From: Marinoscillum sp. 108
GTDB lineage: Bacteria > Bacteroidota > Bacteroidia > Cytophagales > Cyclobacteriaceae
Assembly (NCBI RefSeq): GCF_902506655.1
Contig: NZ_LR734812.1
Location: 1 to 64,000, forward strand
Direction of reading: 5' to 3'
DNA: 64,000 bases
Position numbers and translations under genes: made by a program. Each line of letters starts with the position of its first letter. The first letter of the stretch is position 1. Below are positions 47,202 to 56,354 of this stretch, in pieces. The notes under the pieces were generated by a model that ran no database searches, was not told the DNA's origin, and saw only the letters and a list, made by a program, of their open reading frames with translations.

Positions 47202-49744
47202 ATTTCCGGGAGGAGAGAGGTTTGAATCATGTGGTAGCGATTGCTGGTATGGCTGAAATACTTTTGGTAGATCAGGTCTGAAGTGTCGCTCAGTAGCGCG
47301 GTGATTTCATCCAGAAAGGTTTTCAAATGAGTGTAATTCCCTTTCTTTCCATCGGCAGTGGCCAGTAGGTCTATGTCGCACAGGCGAATTTTGGTCACAG
47401 CCTCCAGCAGTTTTTTCCGTGCTGGGCTGAGAAACTCCTCCACCTCCTGATCCTGCGGAGGCATACTACTTAGGTGTTTTTCTATCCGCATGATCTGGTA
47501 GATGACAGATCGGGGATTCTCCTCGTGCAAAATGAGCAGACTGAGCACACCTTTCATTTCCATCACAGATCGATAGCGATACCGATAGGTGACCAGACTT
47601 TCGCTACAGCGGAGGGTATCCTCCATCAGGGATTTGTCGGTCTCTGATCCAAAGCGCTTGCCAAGCATCGACCCCAGGACCGTACAATTGTTGATGGCGG
47701 ACTCTATGAATCGTCCCACATTCAGTAAATGCCACGTAGGTTCCCTGGTCATGTTGTCAATGTTGAGCCCGTAGAATGCCATGAGCTTTATGACCATACT
47801 ATCCAGCCCGTCATATATCTGAGTAAGATCGGAGCCCATTTTTTTCATTCGGGAAAGCTCCTCAGAAATGCTGTCGAGGATTCTCCAGGTATCCAGACTC
47901 AGCCGGTCACGCACGGCATAGCCATTAGATAGAAAAGCATTGAGTGAGTAGGCCAGACTTCCTACACGACTGGAGTCGAGGACCAGCGAAATCAGTTCTT
48001 CTTCGGGATGTCTGAGGATTTTTTTGTCTTTAAATCCCGGCTGTGTACCGGTAAGTTTGGTCAGGGTTCTTAGCAGGGTGGATACTACAGGGTTTTCTTT
48101 AATATGAATGTCTTCATCTACCTCATTGTAGGTCATGAGCACCATCCTCATCAGACGCACCGTGTATACGGAGCGCTCCATGTATCTCCCGATCCAGAAA
48201 AGGTGTTCACCAGTTCGGCTGGGAAGCACGCTTTTGAGTTCGGGCCGAAGACCAGCCTCTGTTACAGGTGTGACTTTGGATTCCTCCCGCTTGCCGAGTA
48301 CCCAGGTGTCTTTGCTGATGCCCCCCTGCTGGTTGGATACAATAAAGGCTCCTTTTTGCGCAGAGCTACGAGAAAGGCCACCCGGCATCACCGAGTACGT
48401 GCTGCTTTGAGTATCCGCCACAATGTAGCTTCTGAACACCGCGTTTCTCGCCTCCATCTTCTGATTGATCCAGGACGGAGTAGTGGAGAAGTTGACCAAC
48501 TCCTGCCCCACGTAGAGGTAGGGGCTCCTGTCTATTTGTGCTCTTAGCTGGTTTAGTTCCTCTTTGGAAAGGGAGCCTCCGTATATCGACCGGTTATCTG
48601 CACTCCGATAAATCTTGCGGATAATCAGCGTCTCCAGGTGATCGAGCACATATTTTTTCTCTTTGTCCTGCCCACACCACCACGTGGCCACAGAGGGGAG
48701 GATGAGTTCTTCACCCAGGATATGTCGGGAAAGCCTTGGCAAAAAGGCCATCAAACCAGGATTTTCAAGTATTCTACAACCCAGGGGATTGATCACGATC
48801 ACCTTTTTTTGGCGCACGGCCTCCATGAGTCCCACTACGCCCAGGTGTGAATTGCTTCGAAACTCAAGGGGATCACAAAACACATCATCTACCCGCCGGA
48901 TGATCACGTCTACTTTTTCTAATCCTTTGATGGTTTTTAGCCATACGTACCCATCACTCACGGTGAGGTCTTCACCCAGGGCCAGTGTGAAGCCCATGAA
49001 AGAAGAAAGGTAGGCGTGCTCAAAATAAGTTTCGTTGGTTGGCCCGGGGGAGAGGAGCACAATTCGCGGGTTCTCTTTGTTTCGGGATGAAAGATTGACC
49101 AGTGTATTTTTGAGGGTCTGATAGTAGGTAGAAATCTTCCTGACCTCATTTTCTCTGATCAGATCCGGGAAAACACGTGTCATGGCTGCCCGGTTTTCAA
49201 AGGTATAGCCTGCACCTGACGGGGCATCTGTTCGGTCGTGTAGTACCCACATTTTACCATCTGGTCCGCGAGCCAGGTCCGCTGCGTACTGGATCAGCTG
49301 CTGTTCGCCGTCCAGCTTGATTTTATCGACCTGCCGCAAAAATCCCTGATGATTGTAGATCAGCTCGAAGGGAATGAACCCGTCTTTGATGAGGCTTCGG
49401 CTCCCGTAGATATCCGAAAGGATATGATTGAGGAGCTCGGCGCGCTGAATAAGCCCTTTTTCTATCACAGCCCAGTCCTGTCCACTGAAAATCATCGGAA
49501 CCGGATCGAGCGTCCAGGGCCTGTTCATCCCTTCCGGATCGCCATAGATGTTATAGGTCACACCATTTTCACGGAGCTGCCTGCTCACCTCATCATGATA
49601 CTGACCGAGCTTTTCAGGGCCGAGCCGGTCATAGTACATGGCCAGTTTTTGCCACTGTGAGGAGACTTTATTTTCAGATGTAGCCAGCTCGTCCAGAAAC
49701 GGCTCATTGTTGAACATTCGATCAACAAGATATGATTCGATCAT
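47198..49744 (-). CDS. Fused circularly permuted ATP-grasp / alpha-E protein
   Basis: 848 aa. Residues about 1-490 are a circularly permuted ATP-grasp domain (COG2308 type), with ARGPDGKMWVLHDRTDAPSGAGY, VIIRRVDDVFCDPLEF, VINPLGCRILENPGLMAFLP and SVMPGGLSR. From about residue 515 (SRTGEHLFWIGRYMERS) to the end it is an all-helical alpha-E domain (COG2307 type). In many bacteria these are two separate genes. ATP-grasp enzymes join a carboxylate to an amine through an acyl phosphate. The genomic group was predicted to make peptides or amide conjugates, but no product is known. It overlaps the transglutaminase at 46320 and lies 35 bases after the DUF2126 gene. Confidence 0.92.
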   Translation of the reverse strand: MIESYLVDRMFNNEPFLDELATSENKVSSQWQKLAMYYDRLGPEKLGQYHDEVSRQLRENGVTYNIYGDPEGMNRPWTLDPVPMIFSGQDWAVIEKGLIQRAELLNHILSDIYGSRSLIKDGFIPFELIYNHQGFLRQVDKIKLDGEQQLIQYAADLARGPDGKMWVLHDRTDAPSGAGYTFENRAAMTRVFPDLIRENEVRKISTYYQTLKNTLVNLSSRNKENPRIVLLSPGPTNETYFEHAYLSSFMGFTLALGEDLTVSDGYVWLKTIKGLEKVDVIIRRVDDVFCDPLEFRSNSHLGVVGLMEAVRQKKVIVINPLGCRILENPGLMAFLPRLSRHILGEELILPSVATWWCGQDKEKKYVLDHLETLIIRKIYRSADNRSIYGGSLSKEELNQLRAQIDRSPYLYVGQELVNFSTTPSWINQKMEARNAVFRSYIVADTQSSTYSVMPGGLSRSSAQKGAFIVSNQQGGISKDTWVLGKREESKVTPVTEAGLRPELKSVLPSRTGEHLFWIGRYMERSVYTVRLMRMVLMTYNEVDEDIHIKENPVVSTLLRTLTKLTGTQPGFKDKKILRHPEEELISLVLDSSRVGSLAYSLNAFLSNGYAVRDRLSLDTWRILDSISEELSRMKKMGSDLTQIYDGLDSMVIKLMAFYGLNIDNMTREPTWHLLNVGRFIESAINNCTVLGSMLGKRFGSETDKSLMEDTLRCSESLVTYRYRYRSVMEMKGVLSLLILHEENPRSVIYQIMRIEKHLSSMPPQDQEVEEFLSPARKKLLEAVTKIRLCDIDLLATADGKKGNYTHLKTFLDEITALLSDTSDLIYQKYFSHTSNRYHMIQTSLLPEI

Positions 49745-49779
49745 ACCAGTAAAATTATCCTTTTCCTGAATATAAAAGA

Positions 49780-52700
49780 CTACTTCACGCTTTTGTATCT
49801 TCTGAGGTCCATGGTGTGTGGAAACTCCGGGTTCACTACCTCACCGGTTGCTTCATAGTTGGTGAGGATATTCACTTTGGTGATAAATCTGCCTACCGAA
49901 GTGGGTTGCTCCACTGTGGGCTCCACCAGGTTGATAGAATGTCCAAAGTCAAAAAATCTGGAGATCCTTCGTGACTCTGCCTCAAAGCTATTGACCGGGA
50001 AGGTGTTGTAATTTCTACCTCCTGGATGGGCCACATGGTATTTGCAGGCGGCCACAGATTTTTTTGTCCAGGTGTCGTATAGGTCTATGACCAGCGGAGT
50101 ATCCACACCCAGGGTGGGGTGGAGCGCAGATGGTGGCTGCCATGCCCGATAGCGAATACCCGACACATACTCTCCCTGCACGCCAGTGTTTTTCAGTGGA
50201 ATCCTCAGGCCATTGCACATGAGCTGGTAGCGCGAGTCTGTCATCCCCGAAATTTTCACTTGCAGTCGCTCCAGAGAGCTGTCCACAAAGCGGGCTGTAC
50301 CTGAGCTGGACATTTCCTCACCCAGTACATGCCAGGGCTCTATCGCCATTTTCAGTTCGATATGGATGTCATCTACCTGTAGCTCCCCAACAAATGGAAA
50401 GCGGAAACTGAAAAACGGATCGAACCATGAAATGTCAAAGTCATACCCGGCATTGCGCAGGTCATTGACCACCTCGGTCATGTCTTTATAGCAATAGTGA
50501 GGCAGCAAAAACCGGTCGTGGAGCTGCGTGCCCCACCTGACCAGCTTGTGGTCATATGGGTTTTTCCAAAACCAACTAAGCAGGGCTCTGATCAGCAGAA
50601 ACTGCACCATCCCCATGCGGTAGTGTGGTGGCATATCGAAGCCCCGAAACTCCAAAATTCCCAAACGCCCCGTGCTGGAGTCTGGCGAGTAAAGTTTGTC
50701 TATACAGAACTCCGCCCGATGGGTATTGCCTGTGATGTCCACCAGCAGGTTTCTGAAAATGCGATCTACGAGCCAATATGGCACATCGTCTTCTTTGTGG
50801 TTGGGTACTTGCTGAAAAGCCAACTCTAGTTCATAGAGGATATCATCCCGGCCTTCATCCACACGTGGGGCCTGACTGGTGGGCCCAATAAATTGCGTGG
50901 AGAACAGATAGGAAAGTGCCGGATGGTGCTGCCAGTAGGTGATAAAACTCTTCAACACATCGGGCCTGCGAAGGATTGGACTTTCTGCGGGCTTGCTGCC
51001 CCCAATGGTTACATGATTTCCGCCACCAGTGCCGGTGTGCCTGCCATCCAGGTTAAATTTTTCAGTAGTCAGGCGCGACTCGCGGGCTTTGTCATAAAGG
51101 ATTTCGTAGTTGCTGAGGAGCTCTCGCCATGTTTTGGCCGGATGGATATTCACCTCTATCACCCCCGGATCGGGTGTGATCATGAGCTTTTGCACCCGGT
51201 TGTCGGCAGGCGGGTCATACCCTTCTATCAAAACCGGAATTTGCAGCTTTTCGGCTGTTCGCTCTACAGCCCCTACCAGGTCCAGGTAGTGCTCAAAATG
51301 AGTGACCGGCGGGAAAAAGACAAAGAGTTTGCCGTCCCGAATTTCAGTAAGCAATGAGGTTTTAAAGATTTTGTCGGAGTTGTTGAACGGCCTGCTGTCG
51401 GGTTCGAAAGAAGCAGCTTCACCCGATAAGGGCAAGGCGTCGGTTTCTTCAAAAAGGTCTCGCTCCGGACGGATTTCCTCGTCTTCCGGGTCGGTATATT
51501 GGATAGAGTCCAGTGGTAGCCGGAGCCCGATGGGTGAGTTTCCAGGTACAAGGAATAGGTTCTTTTTGCGAAAGCTCCACTTGCAGCTCTGCCAGGATGT
51601 GTGCTCCAAATCCCATGACAAAGGCACGGCATAGCCCACAGGTTTGTCCAGTCCATCTTGTAGCAGCTGGGCCAGTTTTTGCCTTTCCAGTGGAGATTTC
51701 AGGTCTATTTTAAGGAGATCCACATTCACGGGCACTTTGCTTTCCTCCCAGATGAAATAGAAGGGGTCTTCATAGGCCGGAGTGATATTGGTCTTGTCAA
51801 CATTCAGTTCGGAGGTGAGTGCTTCTATGAATTTAGCGGCATCTGTGTGTTTGAGGTCATAATCTTTGGAGATATCTGCCAGCAGGGCGTCATTGTGCCA
51901 GATGGGTTGGCCATCCAGGCGCCAGTAGCAGGCCAGTTTCCAGCGAGGCAGTGGCTCTCCGGGATACCATTTACCTTGTCCGTACTGCATCAACGCTCCC
52001 TTTCCATAGGATTCTTTCAGTTGGTGAAATAGCTGATTGGAGAGCTTTCTCTTGTGCTCACCATCTGCTTCGGAGTTCCATTCAGGGGCGTCGTTGTTAT
52101 CTATGGACACAAAGGTGGGCTCGCCACCCATTGTCATTTTCACGTTGTTTGCATTCAGATCCGCATCTACCTGATCTCCTACTGCCATGATCTGGGCCCA
52201 TTGCTCTTCGGAATAGGGCTTAGTCACCCTGGGTGTCTCTTCAATTCGTTTGACGGTATTCTCAAAGTAAAATTCTGTTTTGGCGGGTTCTGCAAATCCT
52301 GAAATGGGGGCTGCGCTTTGCGGCTCTGGTGTGCAGGCGAGGGGTATGTGACCTTCTCCGGCAAAGAGACCTGAAGTGGAGTCCAACCCTACCCACCCGG
52401 CACCTGGCAGGTACACTTCCGCCCAGGCATGCAGGTCGGTGAAGTCTTCTTCGGTGCCCGAAGGTCCGTCCAGGGCTTTTTGGTCAGCTTTGAGCTGGAT
52501 GAGGTAGCCAGATACAAACCGGGAGGCCAGTCCGACATGCCGCAGGAGCTGCACAAGAACCCATGAAAAGTCACGGCAAGAACCGGAAGCCAGCTGGAGT
52601 GTTTCCTCACAGGATTGTACCCCGGGCTCCATGCGTATGTTATAGGAGAGCGCCTGATTGACCATCTGATTGAGGGCGACCAGATAATCCACGGTGTTCA

Positions 52701-53124
52701 TCTCTTCCAGTTTTTTCTCTTTGGCGCGTGTCACCAGTTCCATCAGGAGGGGCCCATTTTCAGTGACCTCCAGGTAGGGAGAGAGTTGCCTTTTCAGGTA
52801 TTCTTCATACTGAAAAGGAAATTTTTCCGCATACTCTTCAATGAAAAAGTCAAACGGATTGATCACCACCATGTCAGCAATCACCTCAACGTCTACTTCA
52901 AAGTGATCTACCTTTTCTGGAAAGACAATCCGCGCCAGGTAGTTGCCAAAGGGGTCCTGCTGCCAGTTGATGAAATGCCCCTCCGGCTTGATGTTGAGCG
53001 AATACCCCTTGATGAAAGTACGCGAATGCGGAGCAGGGCGAAGACGGATCACTTGCGGGCTCAGCTCGATGTGCTTGTCGTAGGTGTATTTGGTGTAATG
53101 CCTGACTGCTACTTTTATGGACAT
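49780..53124 (-). CDS. Transglutaminase-DUF2126 fusion protein
   Basis: 1114 aa. Residues about 1-290 are a transglutaminase-like module with its N-terminal beta domain and the triad Cys183 (SGSCRDFSW), His232 (LHAWAEVY) and Asp248 (GLDSTSG). The remaining ~800 residues are DUF2126, with marks such as VKMTMGGEPTFVS, GQGKWYPGEPLPRW, GGGNHVTIGG and EFRGFDMPPH; parts of it recall glutamine-synthetase/amidoligase folds. It is cytoplasmic. This is the first gene of the ATP-grasp module, and a nested dyad plus a -7 box lie upstream. Its partner domains suggest a role in making or breaking amide bonds. Confidence 0.92.
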   Translation of the reverse strand: MSIKVAVRHYTKYTYDKHIELSPQVIRLRPAPHSRTFIKGYSLNIKPEGHFINWQQDPFGNYLARIVFPEKVDHFEVDVEVIADMVVINPFDFFIEEYAEKFPFQYEEYLKRQLSPYLEVTENGPLLMELVTRAKEKKLEEMNTVDYLVALNQMVNQALSYNIRMEPGVQSCEETLQLASGSCRDFSWVLVQLLRHVGLASRFVSGYLIQLKADQKALDGPSGTEEDFTDLHAWAEVYLPGAGWVGLDSTSGLFAGEGHIPLACTPEPQSAAPISGFAEPAKTEFYFENTVKRIEETPRVTKPYSEEQWAQIMAVGDQVDADLNANNVKMTMGGEPTFVSIDNNDAPEWNSEADGEHKRKLSNQLFHQLKESYGKGALMQYGQGKWYPGEPLPRWKLACYWRLDGQPIWHNDALLADISKDYDLKHTDAAKFIEALTSELNVDKTNITPAYEDPFYFIWEESKVPVNVDLLKIDLKSPLERQKLAQLLQDGLDKPVGYAVPLSWDLEHTSWQSCKWSFRKKNLFLVPGNSPIGLRLPLDSIQYTDPEDEEIRPERDLFEETDALPLSGEAASFEPDSRPFNNSDKIFKTSLLTEIRDGKLFVFFPPVTHFEHYLDLVGAVERTAEKLQIPVLIEGYDPPADNRVQKLMITPDPGVIEVNIHPAKTWRELLSNYEILYDKARESRLTTEKFNLDGRHTGTGGGNHVTIGGSKPAESPILRRPDVLKSFITYWQHHPALSYLFSTQFIGPTSQAPRVDEGRDDILYELELAFQQVPNHKEDDVPYWLVDRIFRNLLVDITGNTHRAEFCIDKLYSPDSSTGRLGILEFRGFDMPPHYRMGMVQFLLIRALLSWFWKNPYDHKLVRWGTQLHDRFLLPHYCYKDMTEVVNDLRNAGYDFDISWFDPFFSFRFPFVGELQVDDIHIELKMAIEPWHVLGEEMSSSGTARFVDSSLERLQVKISGMTDSRYQLMCNGLRIPLKNTGVQGEYVSGIRYRAWQPPSALHPTLGVDTPLVIDLYDTWTKKSVAACKYHVAHPGGRNYNTFPVNSFEAESRRISRFFDFGHSINLVEPTVEQPTSVGRFITKVNILTNYEATGEVVNPEFPHTMDLRRYKSVK

Positions 53125-53154
53125 ACCTGCTGATTTTTGCTATTTGAAGATTAA

Positions 53155-53162
53155 CAAAAATA
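53155..53162 (-). promoter_or_regulatory. Candidate -7 box for the ATP-grasp/transglutaminase operon
   Basis: The minus strand reads TATTTTTG, a full TAnnTTTG match, 30 bases before the ATG at 53124. The nearest upstream TTTG is 24 bases away (53190-53187), a little beyond the normal spacing. Confidence 0.4.
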
Positions 53163-53176
53163 ATCATTAATCATTC

Positions 53177-53218
53177 AAGATAAGTACAAATAATCAAGCT
53201 GATTATTGAAATTATCTT
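53177..53218. promoter_or_regulatory. Nested dyad upstream of the ATP-grasp/transglutaminase operon
   Basis: A perfect 8 bp inverted repeat with a 3-base centre (53189-53196, 53200-53207) lies inside an outer 7 bp repeat (AAGATAA at 53177, TTATCTT at 53212). It covers the possible -33 TTTG and stands just upstream of the -7 box, so it could be an operator. It could equally be an AT-rich hairpin ending the FtsX-like gene upstream. Confidence 0.4.
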
Positions 53219-53258
53219 AACAGATGCCCAGAAAAAGTGTCTACTCTGTCAAAATAGA

Positions 53259-55622
53259 TTATTCATACTTAAGTGCCTCCACCGGATTGGTATGGCTGGC
53301 CATGAAGGCATGATAGGCCACGGTGACGATGGCTACACTGATGGCAATGGCCGTAGCCACCAACGGAATGAAGAAGGTGACGTCTATCCGAAAAGCAAAA
53401 TCTTCCAACCACATGTCCATGAGGTACCAGGCCACGGGTGATCCAATGAGCGCTGCCATTAGAACCAGTATGGTGAACTCGCGGGTGGTGATCTGAATGA
53501 TGGACAACACCGATGCTCCCAGCACCTTTCGCACCCCTATTTCTTTGGTGCGCTGCTGGATGGTGAAAGCTGCCAGGCCAAACAGGCCAAGGCATGAAAT
53601 GAAAATAGCCACCAGCGCGAAGGTGTTGAACAGGCTGGCCGTGCGGGCTTCATTGTCATAAAACTCCTTCCATTTGTCATCGACAAACTGGTATTCGAAA
53701 GGGTATGCCGGAGCGAATTCCTGATAGATTTCTTCCAATGCCTGAATGGCTGCAGCATTTTGCCCTTCATTGGCCCTCACCACGATGTGATTGTACCAGT
53801 CGGGATCGTGAAGCATGAGGAGCGGTCTGATTTTGCTCTTCGAAGAGCTGAAATTAAAATCCTTGAATACTCCAATGACCTTCCCTTTGCGGTCGCCCCA
53901 GAGGGTGACTGGCTGATCTACCACTTCTTCAGGCTTGAAACCCATGGCTACAGCAGAGGCTTCGTTGATCATGAAGTGGAGGGTGTCGGTGGTGAACTGT
54001 GGGTCGAAGCTTCTGCCCGCTGCCAGTGGGATCCGGAAGGTCTCAGTAAAGGTGTTATCAATGGAGAGGTTGGTAAAGAGAATTTTGGACTGTGGGTCTT
54101 TACCGGGCCAGTCAAAACCCCAGGTGGAACTATTGAAACCCAGCGGTGCCTGACTCATAGCCGCTACAGACTGGATGGCCGGATTTTGCGACAACTGCTG
54201 CTTGATGACCTGGAATTTGTCACGCATGTTTTGGTGCATTTCCACGTAGACCAAGCCTTGTTTGTCAAATCCTGTTTCCTGGTTTTGCACAAAGACCAAC
54301 TGCTGATAGACCACTATGGTGCAGAAAATCATGATGATCGAAAGCACAAACTGGGTGGTGACCAATACTTTTCTAAACCGGGAAGCTCCTTTCCCACTTT
54401 TCATCTGACCCTTCAGCACGCTGGCCGGCTGGAAGCTGGCGATATAGAATGCGGGATAGCTCCCCGATAGTAGCCCGGTGACAAATACCAGGGTGGCGAG
54501 GAGGAGAAGGGCGCTTGGGTTGAGTACGAAGGGGATGGCTTTTTCTGTGAGGGTGTTAAAGGCCGGTAGCAGTAGCAACACCAGCAGCAGGGCGATGACA
54601 CCACCTAAAAATGCAAAGATCACCGACTCACTCAGAAACTGAGCGATCAGGTTGCCTCTGTAGGCGCCGACTACTTTTCTCAAGCCCACCTCCTTGGCAC
54701 GCTTGACGGCCTGTGCGGTGGCCAGGTTCATGAAGTTGATGCAGGCGATCAGGAGAATAAAGAAAGCCACGATGGTAAAAATGCGCACATAGCGAATACG
54801 GCCTCCGTCTGCCACTCCATTGTCCCAGCTGGAGTAGAGGTGTACCCTTTCGAGTGGATGAAGAAAGAGTACAATGGCATTGTCTTCATTCTTTTCATCC
54901 AGCAGGTGGGCGATTTTGCCCTCAAAGTCACTTGATTCAATGTTTTCTTGCAGCTGTATGAAGCAGCGAACGTTGTTGTTGCCCCAGCGGTCCAGCCAGG
55001 TGAGGTTATCCTCCCAGAAGTAGTCAAAATTGATCAGGTAATCAAAATCACCATTGGTGGTATTGGCTGGCCAGCTTTTCACCACGCCTGTCACGGTGAA
55101 GTTGGTCTCATTGTTCATTTTGATCACCTTGCCCACGGCGCTTTCGTTGCCAAAGTACTTCTGCGCCAGCTTCTCTGTGAGCACCATGGAGGTTTTGTCG
55201 GTGAAGGGTGATTGTGGGTTTCCTTCCAAAAACTCGAAGGTGAAGATGTGGAAGAAGTCGGCATCTACGAATCGGCCCTGCTCGTAAAATGACTGCTCTT
55301 GATAAGTGAAAAGATTCTCAGACTCCCAGGTGAGCCTGCTGGAATACTTCACCTCAGGGTACGTTTCTTTGAGGTAGGGTCCCAGTGGCCCGGGGGTAGA
55401 AAAGGTGGTGCCTATGCGGTCTGCATAATGCTGGTTTTCCATCACCTGATAAATACTTTTGACATTTTGGTGGTGGCTGTCGTAGTTCATTTCGTCTTGC
55501 ACCCATAGAAGGATGAGCATGGCGCAGGCCAGTCCAATGGCCAGTCCGAGGATATTCAGCAGACTGTAAACTTTGTTTCGTTGGATGCTTCTGAGGGCTA
55601 CTTTCAGGAAATTCCGTATCAT
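53259..55622 (-). CDS. FtsX/MacB-like ABC transporter permease
   Basis: 787 aa, the long Bacteroidota type with two MacB-periplasmic/FtsX units. The N-terminal helix (SLLNILGLAIGLACAMLILLW) is followed by a periplasmic core, three helices near 285-395 with RAKEVGLRKVVGAYRGN, a second periplasmic core, and the last three helices with RTKEIGVRKVLGAS. No ATPase gene is next to it. Such permeases take part in efflux or in mechanical signalling across the envelope. The promoter region carries a perfect 17 bp palindrome, suggesting control by a dimeric repressor. The DUF2126 gene starts 135 bases downstream on the same strand. Confidence 0.92.
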   Translation of the reverse strand: MIRNFLKVALRSIQRNKVYSLLNILGLAIGLACAMLILLWVQDEMNYDSHHQNVKSIYQVMENQHYADRIGTTFSTPGPLGPYLKETYPEVKYSSRLTWESENLFTYQEQSFYEQGRFVDADFFHIFTFEFLEGNPQSPFTDKTSMVLTEKLAQKYFGNESAVGKVIKMNNETNFTVTGVVKSWPANTTNGDFDYLINFDYFWEDNLTWLDRWGNNNVRCFIQLQENIESSDFEGKIAHLLDEKNEDNAIVLFLHPLERVHLYSSWDNGVADGGRIRYVRIFTIVAFFILLIACINFMNLATAQAVKRAKEVGLRKVVGAYRGNLIAQFLSESVIFAFLGGVIALLLVLLLLPAFNTLTEKAIPFVLNPSALLLLATLVFVTGLLSGSYPAFYIASFQPASVLKGQMKSGKGASRFRKVLVTTQFVLSIIMIFCTIVVYQQLVFVQNQETGFDKQGLVYVEMHQNMRDKFQVIKQQLSQNPAIQSVAAMSQAPLGFNSSTWGFDWPGKDPQSKILFTNLSIDNTFTETFRIPLAAGRSFDPQFTTDTLHFMINEASAVAMGFKPEEVVDQPVTLWGDRKGKVIGVFKDFNFSSSKSKIRPLLMLHDPDWYNHIVVRANEGQNAAAIQALEEIYQEFAPAYPFEYQFVDDKWKEFYDNEARTASLFNTFALVAIFISCLGLFGLAAFTIQQRTKEIGVRKVLGASVLSIIQITTREFTILVLMAALIGSPVAWYLMDMWLEDFAFRIDVTFFIPLVATAIAISVAIVTVAYHAFMASHTNPVEALKYE

Positions 55623-55658
55623 GTGTAGTCAGGGTTTTGTTGGACACTAGATAGAGAA

Positions 55659-55675
55659 AGTACTTGGCAAGTACT
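55659..55675. promoter_or_regulatory. Perfect 17-bp palindrome, likely operator of the FtsX-like gene
   Basis: The sequence AGTACTTG-G-CAAGTACT is an exact inverted repeat of 8 bp with one central base, 37 bases before the ATG at 55622. On the minus strand a TTTG (55688-55685) and TACTTTCT (55662-55655) could be promoter boxes, with the palindrome covering the second. Similar AGTACTT dyads accompany PadR-type repressors in this phylum as far as I recall; no such regulator is in the window. Confidence 0.55.
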
Positions 55676-55728
55676 AAAAGGTTGCAAAGGGTACCGAAAG
55701 AAATTTAAGGCCAGAGGATATCGGAGCG

Positions 55729-56103
55729 CTACATTCGCTGGGCGAGTTCCATCAGCGATTTGACTACCAGCGATTCGAAGGTGAATAATTTGAGCATGAG
55801 GTAGGCGGCTCCTCGAATGGCTATATTATCCGAAATGACAATGACTTTGAGTATTTGTCCCTTTTCACTTTGCATACAGGCGACCCACTCTCGCCGCGCA
55901 GACAGCTCGAATCCGTCCATTTTCAGACAATCCCAGACCATGGTAAATTTCTCAGAAGGAAACTGCCGGGTGTGGGCTTTCCAGGCTTCGGTGGATTCCA
56001 AACTTGCCTGTTCGGTAAATTTTCCTTTGAAAACGAAATGAAGGCAGTGAGGGCCAAATGATGAGTTGGACTTAATGTCGATGTTTTGTGAAGTAAAAAT
56101 CAT
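55729..56103 (-). CDS. STAS/SpoIIAA-like small protein
   Basis: 124 aa, cytoplasmic, without signal or membrane segment. The alternating strands and helices (LHFVFKGKFTEQASL, KFTMVWDCLKMDGFEL, ILKVIVISDNIAIRGAAYLML) fit a STAS or SpoIIAA-like fold as found in anti-sigma antagonists and lipid-binding proteins. The typical phosphorylatable Ser motif is not evident, so a regulatory role is only a suggestion. It is monocistronic, with a -7 box at 56141-56148. Confidence 0.65.
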   Translation of the reverse strand: MIFTSQNIDIKSNSSFGPHCLHFVFKGKFTEQASLESTEAWKAHTRQFPSEKFTMVWDCLKMDGFELSARREWVACMQSEKGQILKVIVISDNIAIRGAAYLMLKLFTFESLVVKSLMELAQRM

Positions 56104-56140
56104 GTTGATTCGGGTTTTGGATGTGAATTAGCGAATGAGA

Positions 56141-56148
56141 CAAACCTA
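56141..56148 (-). promoter_or_regulatory. Candidate -7 box for the STAS-like gene
   Basis: The minus strand reads TAGGTTTG, a full TAnnTTTG match, 37 bases before the ATG at 56103. The next upstream TTTG is 26 bases away, too far for a strong call. Confidence 0.35.
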
Positions 56149-56354
56149 ATCCTACCCGACTCGGTAGAAGACCTCAAATTCAGGCTGAATAGGGGAAAAA
56201 GCCCGGTGAATGCCTGATTTTTAGAAAATAACCAACCCCGTTAATTGGTATGTAGGGCATTGCATATCTCTGCAAACAGGAGGTGTGAAGCGATGTGATG
56301 GGAGTGTTTTTGTTTCTGGTAAAGAGCAGGGAATTATGGGTAACTATAAGGGTT

